Positions 8,610 to 14,828 of a DNA stretch of 14,828 nucleotides are shown here, one piece after another. The DNA comes from Sodiomyces alkalinus F11. Its lineage: Eukaryota > Ascomycota > Sordariomycetes > Glomerellales > Plectosphaerellaceae. The notes beneath the pieces were generated by a model, which saw only the letters and a program-made list of their open reading frames with translations, did not search any database and was not told where the DNA came from. The stretch is from the NCBI RefSeq assembly GCF_003711515.1, contig NW_021167080.1, positions 1,132,859 through 1,147,686 on the forward strand, written 5' to 3'. Within the stretch, counting starts at the first letter, position 1. Each line of letters opens with the position of its first letter. The translations under genes and the position numbers were made by a program.

Positions 8610-10474
8610 ATGGCGCTCAAGGGAGAAGAGGTGGCCAAGCACAACAATGCCGAGTCGTGCTGGGTCATCGTTCATGTGAGTGGTCGGCAGCTGCCCACCT
8701 TACTTTTCTGATATAATCTGCCCTTGAGCTTGTATTGACGGGGATATCGTGCTATGCAGGGCAAAGCCTACGACGTGACGGAATTCCTACCGGGTATGTG
8801 CCTCCTCCCTCCTCAAGGACTCTCTCCGTAGGACGCAATTCTTTCTGACTTTGTTGCCCTCGTCAGAACATCCCGGCGGCCAGAAGATCATCCTCAAATA
8901 TGCGGTACGGGCTTCTTCGCTACTACACCCCTACGTACCTATGGGATGGAAAGGCTAGGGCCCATTCTGACGTGACAAACGACACAGGGAAAAGATGCCA
9001 CGGAAGAATTCGATCCCATTCACCCCCCCGACACGCTCGACAAGTACCTCGACAAATCAAAACACCTGGGACCCGTGGACATGGCTTCAGTCGTGATGGA
9101 GACCAAGGAAGAGGACCCGGACGAGCCTGCGCGGCAGGAACGCCTTGCCCAGAAGCCGCTGCTGTCCCAGTGCTATAACTTGATGGACTTTGAGGCGGTT
9201 GCCCGGCGGGTGATGAAGAAGACGGCCTGGGGATACTATTCTAGCGCCGCTGACGATGAGATTGTACGTCATTTCGCAAATTTTTTTTTTTGTTCTTCTT
9301 TTTTGTCTCCTTGTGCTATGTGGCGTGGAATATGCCAGGGAGGACAGGGGGGGCGACACACTGATACGCTGATACACTGACGCACGGACAGACGATGCGG
9401 GAGAACCATTCGGCGTTCCATCGGATCTGGTTCCGGCCCAAGATCTTGGTGGACGTGGAAAAGGTGGATTTCAGCACGACAATGCTAGGGACGAAAGTGG
9501 ACATGCCATTCTACGTCACGGCGACGGCGCTGGGCAAGCTGGGCCACCCAGAGGGCGAGGTGGTGCTGACGCGGGCGGCGGCCAAGCATGACGTGATCCA
9601 GATGATCCCGACGCTGGCGTCATGCTCATTCGACGAGATTATGGACGCGGCGACGGCGGACCAGGTGCAGTGGCTCCAGCTGTACGTCAACAAGGACCGC
9701 GCGATCACCAAGAAGATTGTGGAGCACGCCGAGGCACGGGGCTGCAAGGGCCTGTTCATCACGGTGGATGCGCCGCAGCTGGGACGGCGGGAGAAGGACA
9801 TGCGCAGCAAGTTCACGGACCCGGGATCCAACGTGCAGTCGGGCCAGGCGACGGACACGAGCCAGGGAGCGGCGCGGGCCATCTCGACGTTCATCGACCC
9901 GGCGCTGTCGTGGAAGGACATCCCCTGGTTTCAGTCGATCACCAAGATGCCCATCATCCTCAAGGGCGTGCAGCGGGTAGAGGACGTGCTGAAGGCGATC
10001 GAGATCGGGGTGCAGGGCGTGGTGCTGTCGAACCACGGCGGGCGGCAGCTGGACTTTGCGCGCAGCGGGGTGGAGATCCTGGCGGAGACGATGGCGGTGC
10101 TGCGGCAACAGGGCTTGGAGAACAAGCTGGAGATTTACATCGACGGTGGGGTGCGGCGGGCGACGGACATCATCAAGGCGCTGTGCCTGGGTGCGCGGGG
10201 CGTCGGTATCGGCCGGCCGTTCCTGTACGCGATGAGCGGGTACGGGTTCGAGGGCGTGGACCGTGCGATGCAGCTGCTCAAGGACGAGATGGAGATGAAC
10301 ATGCGGCTCATCGGGTGCACCCGGGTCGACGAGCTCAACCCTTCGCTCCTCGACACAAGGAGCCTGTTCCACCACGGCAACGGCACGCCGAACGACAACC
10401 TTTCCGGGGCGGTGTACGACCCGCTAGCCACGCCAACGCAGAGGCCCAAGCCGCCCAAGTCTTCCAAGCTGTGA
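8610..10474 (+). CDS. Flavocytochrome b2-type L-lactate (2-hydroxyacid) dehydrogenase, C-terminal SKL
   Basis: Exons 8610-8675, 8760-8793, 8867-8904, 8988-9263 and 9392-10474 join in frame to 498 residues. Residues 1 to about 80 are a cytochrome b5 domain with both haem ligands: His35 in HPGG and His58, spaced 23 apart as in yeast Cyb2. From about 110 to 480 is the FMN alpha-hydroxyacid dehydrogenase barrel: WGYYSS (Tyr129/130), TATALGKLG, TLASCS, TVDAPQLGRRE, ILKGVQR with the catalytic-region Lys, SNHGGRQLD (His353 and Arg356) and the FMN-phosphate segment DGGVRR...GIGRPFLY. The family oxidises L-lactate to pyruvate. Yeast Cyb2 is mitochondrial with a presequence of about 80 residues. Here the b5 domain starts at once, a frame stop at 8562-8564 precedes the ATG with no earlier in-frame ATG, and the C-terminus is KSSKL, a PTS1 peroxisomal signal. 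Lactate is the likeliest substrate; another 2-hydroxyacid such as glycolate or mandelate is possible. The yeast homologue is CYB2. Confidence 0.93.
10460..10471 (+). other. C-terminal peroxisomal targeting signal type 1 (Ser-Lys-Leu)
   Basis: The last four codons before the TGA at 10472-10474 are TCT TCC AAG CTG, giving Ser-Ser-Lys-Leu. SKL is the canonical PTS1 recognised by Pex5, and the preceding residues KPPK are basic, which favours recognition. It lies in the single long final exon, so no splice choice affects it. Confidence 0.75.
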
Positions 10475-11395
10475 ACGGTGCTGCATAGAAAATGACGATA
10501 ATAATGTGGTAGAATATGTCTTCTCCATCACGGGTTCGAAAATATTCCTATCATTGTGAATCTCAAGATGGAGACGCTGATTGAGATTCGATACCGAATG
10601 TACGTGTAGTTTCTGCTTGTGCCAAGCGGCTGGTTCGATTTGACTGTGAGAACAGTAGGTCGGGGTCGGGGAGTGGGGATTCCCTGACCGGGGGCGACGT
10701 ATGCACGCACCCAATTTGACGCATCTTGACGCATCTTGATACGCAATCGATGCAGGCGGCGGGGCAGTGCTGGCTTCGACGGACTCCGTCCTCCGGTGTA
10801 CCTCCTCACTTTCGGCATATCGACTTTCGAACCACCTCCAACACAAGAAAACCACTCGTTCCGTTCCGTGGCAAAAAAAATCCATATCCTTATCCGTACT
10901 CCGTAGTCTGTCCAGACTGGCGGGGTTGAAAGCACAAACATCGTGTTTGATGAGTTGGATGGGTTGGTGGCGACCCTTACGAGGAGTACCTTATATAAAG
11001 GGGAAAGAAAAAGCAGTCTCGAAAGTTTCAGCCCGAAGAGGCGGAAGCGACGACCAAGGTTGGTGTTGTCATCTTTCCTCGGTACCTATTAAGACCCGGG
11101 GGGCGACGTAACAACTTCTGGATATGGATATCTTTTGTTAATATACTTTATGTTCATCGGTACTCAGTAATACTCCGTACTCCGTGTTGTGGCAGGGCCT
11201 GTACGGGGTATTGATATGTACAAAGTACAGATAGCGCTACTACAGCCAAGTCTCCCACTCCCACGTTCCAAAGGTCAGGTGCGATGGAGGAACGGGACTT
11301 GCGAATTGAATGGTTAGTGTGAGAGGACCGAATCAAAAGTGGTCACGACTCACCAGACACCACCCACCGGCCATCTACCGCATGCCGCAGGGGAC
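10475..11395. other. Intergenic region downstream of the flavocytochrome gene
   Basis: About 920 bp with ordinary base composition and no convincing gene. It contains the presumed 3' UTR (AT-rich at 10490-10560), a 10-bp tandem pair TTGACGCATC (10716-10735), a small hairpin AGTCTG/CAGACT (10906-10919) and TACTCCGTA-type motifs at 10897-10905 and 11161-11186. Small open frames at about 10726-11111 have no recognisable content. The region ends at the abrupt switch to the RIP-mutated island. Confidence 0.55.
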
Positions 11396-11532
11396 ACTGT
11401 AATAACTTCTAAAAATAGTAATAACGCATCACTAGGTATACGCCGAAGGTAGGCTTAGTAGTACTGTTTACCTTTATATATCAGAAGATAGTAAATAGTA
11501 AGTTAATAATTTCGCCTATAACTATTACGTAT

Positions 11533-11673
11533 AAAGCCTATATAAATAAGAATTTGTTATAATACCGCGTAAGCATTTACGATACTTACTGGCTCTTATA
11601 TCTAAAGCCCGTATAAATATAATTATCTTAAAAGCTATTATACAATATCGCGTAAGCATTTACGGTACTTACT
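11533..11673. repeat. Degenerate tandem direct repeat near the left edge of the RIP island
   Basis: A 24-bp sequence beginning GCGTAAGCATTTACG occurs at 11567-11590 and again at 11650-11673 with one mismatch. Each copy is preceded by a related AAAGCC(t/c)(a/g)TATAAATA segment (11533-11548 and 11604-11619). The two units therefore repeat in order with a spacing of 71-83 bp, differing by indels. This is the only clear repeat in the non-coding left margin and may be part of a terminal or subterminal repeat of the decayed element. Confidence 0.6.
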
Positions 11674-11805
11674 AGCAGTATCTTTCTATTATAAATAATT
11701 TAACGCGATAATCTCACTATCGATATAATAACGGAGGACGTCTTTTTACTCTACCCTATTCTGAATATTAAATATATACTTCTATTTAATCGAAATCCCT
11801 ATTAG

Positions 11806-12858
11806 ACGGTCTGCCTAAGTTATAGTGTATCTCCTAACACCACTAGCCGGGTTAAAAAAGAAACTTCACCGGTCTTTTCGGATAGGTCTATTATTAATTT
11901 AACTGAATTAATACCACCGAGAAGGGAATAAAAGCCTAAGACGGAAACTAGAGCCGTGCAGGCGCCTAAAGCCCGGTAAGGTTAAATACTAATACGGGCG
12001 CTACGGCTTAGTAAGATAGAGCGAAAAGTTAGTATCGCGTAAACTAGTAAGGAAAAGCAACCCACACCGATAAAGGAAATTAGTATTACGTTATATAGCG
12101 GCGAGTACTATATAGTCTTAAGCGGCGGTATCTCCTTTTAAAAATTAATAAATATACTCGGATAAAAGGTTATAGGCCGAGTTACTATTTTACTTAACCT
12201 AGTATTACCCATGTATTAAGATCTTATACGTTATATTATTATATAGTTTAACACGAAGAAAGAATAGTTTAACCGAGACTTTACGGTTTTCCCCTATAAC
12301 GATAAAAACCCGTAAAAAGTCGACTTTTATCGAAGCGAGATATATATAACTATCACTTTACGTACGCTACTACGTAAGTCTAGAATTAGACTTTTAAAAG
12401 AAGTTTATCTTAGCTTTCTTCGTATAACGGAAGTGGAAGCCGACTAAGTTAACTTTAATATTTCTTATAAGCGCGCGGGCCGAAAAATAACTATATAAAA
12501 AGAGCCGGAGGAAGAAGATAATATTCTAATTACGGTAAAGAAAGAAATCACTAAACGGCCTCGCGCGGAAAAGAATAAAGGTAAAGGAAAGGCTACCGAT
12601 AAAGAGTAAGAAGGATTATAGCTAGCTAATACTAGCTAGCCGGAGCTAAAGAAAGAAAAAGAGGAATAGATAGAACTAAAGTAAGAAAATAACGAATAAG
12701 TGGAACTAAAAGAAGAAAATAAGAAACCGGTGGAATAAAAGCCGCGCTAATCTCGTAAAGTTATTATACCGGTCTTAATAACAGATCTACGCGACTAAAC
12801 GGTATTATCTTCGGCTAGACGGAAGCATATAATCTCGAAAATAGAAGGCGAAACAGAT
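11806..12858 (+). pseudogene. RIP-decayed reading frame A (unidentified, charged C-terminal half)
   Basis: Read with the first codon at 11806, this 1053-bp stretch keeps one frame with about 21 stops in 351 codons, all TAA or TAG, as expected if CAA and CAG glutamine codons lost C to T by RIP. There are open runs of about 40 codons (11806-11926 and about 12317-12447). The last third is rich in Lys and Glu and contains a 10-codon tandem repeat. The absence of TGA is not independent evidence, because TpG is depleted throughout. Another frame has a similar stop density in places, so the frame is best supported after about 12300. I do not recognise the protein. A Gag-like or accessory protein of a mobile element is a guess. 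Confidence 0.4.
12664..12723 (+). repeat. 30-bp (10-codon) tandem repeat within decayed frame A
   Basis: Two adjacent 30-bp units (12664-12693 and 12694-12723) align without gaps, and a partial third follows from 12724. In frame A each unit reads as Glu-stop-(Ile/Val)-Glu-Leu-Lys-x-Glu-Asn-x, where the stop would derive from a glutamine codon. A unit length divisible by three supports this frame having been translated. Confidence 0.55.
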
Positions 12859-13243
12859 TAATAGGGTAAATATATTTATAAATAGTTAAAAAGCAGAAAA
12901 TTTAAATTATTTATTCGCTATAGTCTTTATCACTTATAATTTTATCTACTACCAAATCCTTAGTTTTAATCCTCTTATTTCTAAAAAACTCTTTAACCGA
13001 AGTAATACCACCCCGTAGCGTAGAAAGTATTATAAGAACGGGTTCTTTCTTTTCCTAATCGTATAAGTATAACCCCTTTCGTATATACTCGTATAAAGGT
13101 AGCGAAGGATACTACTTACCTTTTATAATAAGAATTTCTGGTAAACCTATCGCCGTGGCTTCTATACTACTATAAATTTCTATTATTATATATAGAAGAT
13201 ATTAGTTAAGACTTATTAGCTTATTTATAAGAACGTTTTTTAA

Positions 13244-14666
13244 TATACGAAGCCGTATAGGATCGACCCGAACGTAAAGGTTAGAACTACTCTAGTAATA
13301 GAGGGCCTAGGGCTTTCCGCTCACGATATATAGCGTAGATAGTTAGGCACGAATTATATAGCAGTTATACACTTATATAAAGCGGGTAAAATCCGTCTGA
13401 ATTAGAGATATATAGACGTAGAGAAGAGTAATTTTATCGATAATAGAATAAGGATCGAAAAGGCCGTGTTCGGAAAGATAAATAAAGAATTCCTAGAAGA
13501 ATTAGTAAAAAGTGTTAAAAATAGAGAAAATACTAGATACTTATACGCTAAAAAGCCGCGCGAGATTAATAAAGTCTATTCCACTATAATCTAATCCGTT
13601 AATTATAGATACTTTTACTAAATACCTAGTAATCTTTAAACTTAATTAGAACCTCTTATCCGGTAGCGTTTATCTTTATATAAAAGCCGGCGGAAAAAAA
13701 CTAGTGGCCGCCGGCTATAAGCGTCATTTCTTTACCTCGGTCGGAACGGATTAATTACGGGATAAAGCCAACTTACTAAATAATCTTTATATACTAAGCG
13801 AGTATGTTTTTAGATATATACGCGGATACACCCACGTAGAACTAAGTTATAAGCCTTAAGTACGCGTCTATCCTTACGTATATTTTAAAGCCGAAGGGTA
13901 ATAACTTATCGTACGTATCTATAGACTAAATAAAATTAGGTCCCAGCGTTATCTAGCCTTTTCGACGGTAGCGTATCTCCTTATTACTTACCGCCACGTC
14001 TTTAGGAAATAGTTTTATAAATATACGGTATAGCTTATATATGCTAATAATAAAACCTTATTAGCGTATAAACGTGTAGAGCTATACTTTGCCTAGGCCT
14101 CTTATAAATAATACCGTAAGGTCTTTCTTTTCGAAGAATAGCTCTATACGCTAGCGTTCGGGTCCGATTAATTCTGTATCTTAACGTCTCTAAAGGCGCT
14201 AATATCTGCGGATTCGTTTAAGACCTCTCCTTAAGATCTAGAAGCCTTCGGCTTAGAGCTAATAGAGTATCTTGTCGTTATTAAGAACGTTAAAGAAAAG
14301 CGTGTAAATACGGCGAATAAGATTATCGGTAATAAGCGTACGAGTCTCTCTACGTAAGCTCTATACCTTATAACGACGCTATAAGGTCTGGCGTGTTACC
14401 GCTTTACCTATCTACTCTTCTACAAAACGGTATAAAGCCTAATCGGTATAACCCTCTTCGTAGCGGCGATATATCTCGTCGCGCAGGGGTTCTAGGTTAA
14501 AGTATTTACCTTATATAATAGAAGGAGTCTAGAAATTATTAGAAAGTGTAATACGCGCTTATAAAGGGTTATCTGGAGACAGAATAGAGTTCGCCTAGTG
14601 ATAAAGATATTTACTAAGATAAAAAGAGAACCGACTAGCCAGCGTACACGTACGTATACTATCGTA
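13244..14666 (+). pseudogene. RIP-decayed reading frame B (unidentified), with a frame change near 13590
   Basis: From 13244 to 13591 the frame starting at 13244 has only 3 stops in 116 codons, including a stop-free run of 62 codons (13406-13591), unusual in TA-rich DNA. From 13590 the next frame takes over and continues to the TAA at 14667 with about 17 TAA/TAG stops in 359 codons, including stop-free runs of 34 codons (13650-13751 and 13755-13856) and about 41 codons (from about 14229). The translation looks protein-like (for example SGSVYLYIKAGGKKLVAAGY near 13660), with a hydrophobic stretch near 14430-14480. The frame change may be an indel or a lost intron. I recognise no family: no polymerase, integrase or DDE motif is visible. 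Confidence 0.45.
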
Positions 14667-14828
14667 TAATATAACCTATTATAGTAATATAGCGAAAAGG
14701 GTATATATAAATACCTATATATATTTAATATTCTATATTATAAAATAATACTATATTATATAATATAAAATATATAATTCTAATATTTTAAATAAGATAT
14801 TATAATATAAGTAAAAGGTTATATTATA
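14667..14828. other. Extremely AT-rich tail of the island
   Basis: From 14701 to 14828 I count 10 G or C in 128 bases (about 8% GC), mostly TATA and AATATT runs with many small self-complementary stretches. It follows the last decayed frame, so it may be the non-coding end of the element or intervening heterochromatin. No gene or specific signal is seen. Confidence 0.6.

Larger units (their letters stand above)
11396..14828. mobile_element. RIP-mutated AT-rich island, probably a decayed repeated element
   Basis: From about 11400 the composition changes abruptly: line counts fall to roughly 25-40% GC, against clearly GC-rich neighbouring genes. In a hand-counted sample (13801-13980) there are 31 TpA, 3 CpA and 1 TpG but 13 CpG. 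Loss of CpA/TpG with gain of TpA while CpG survives is the signature of repeat-induced point mutation, which in Pezizomycotina acts on duplicated DNA. The block is therefore inferred to be an old multi-copy element, most likely a transposon. I found no reverse transcriptase, integrase or transposase motif and no clear terminal repeats, so the class is unknown. The right boundary lies outside the window. Confidence 0.7.

Noticed and set aside
9622..10488. A 288-codon plus-strand open frame in another phase of the flavocytochrome exon, and a 249-codon minus-strand one.
   Set aside because: Both are shadows of a GC-rich exon whose own frame matches the FMN dehydrogenase family end to end.
11567..11673. 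CRISPR array suggested by repeated 24-bp units.
   Set aside because: Only two degenerate copies in a eukaryotic RIP-mutated island; no regular repeat-spacer pattern.
11806..14666. Assignment of the decayed frames to a Gypsy or Copia retrotransposon, hAT element, RecQ-like element or tyrosine recombinase.
   Set aside because: None of the expected signature motifs could be seen in any plus-strand frame, so naming a class would be unsupported.
11396..14828. The idea that all stops being TAA/TAG proves mutated glutamine codons.
   Set aside because: TpG is depleted across the whole island, so TGA is rare in every frame; only stop density, long open runs and the in-phase repeat count as evidence.

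Overview
The window looks like nuclear DNA of a filamentous ascomycete (Pezizomycotina, probably a Sordariomycete). The basis is: GC-rich genes split by short (67-178 bp) GT-AG introns, long T/C tracts in leaders and 3' regions, an intergenic TACC array, and a 3.4 kb AT-rich block with the CpA/TpG-to-TpA bias left by repeat-induced point mutation (RIP). I identified the genes by reading their translations; no database search was run.

Layout. (1) 46-2398, plus strand: nearly complete TMEM16/anoctamin (Ist2-like) membrane protein, missing only its extreme N-terminus at the window edge. (2) 2399-4342: about 1.9 kb without a convincing gene, holding a dense TACC/AGGTA array. (3) 4343-7352, plus: five-exon gene for an 845-residue protein with a helical N-terminus, a long Pro/Ser-rich disordered middle, a Cys/His module and a C-terminal SH3 domain. 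(4) 7353-8609: 3' region of that gene and promoter of the next, with three CreA-type motifs close together. (5) 8610-10474, plus: five-exon flavocytochrome b2 (cytochrome b5 domain plus FMN 2-hydroxyacid dehydrogenase domain). It has no mitochondrial presequence and ends in Ser-Lys-Leu, a canonical peroxisomal import signal. (6) 10475-11395: non-coding. (7) 11396-14828: RIP-mutated island, almost free of CpA/TpG and down to about 8% GC at the right edge. It still shows traces of old reading frames on the plus strand that I could not assign to a family.

The three intact genes all point the same way but are widely spaced, and nothing suggests a shared pathway. The most interesting points are the predicted peroxisomal location of a cytochrome b2-type enzyme, whose yeast relative needs cytochrome c in the mitochondrial intermembrane space, and the unidentified coding remains in the RIP island.
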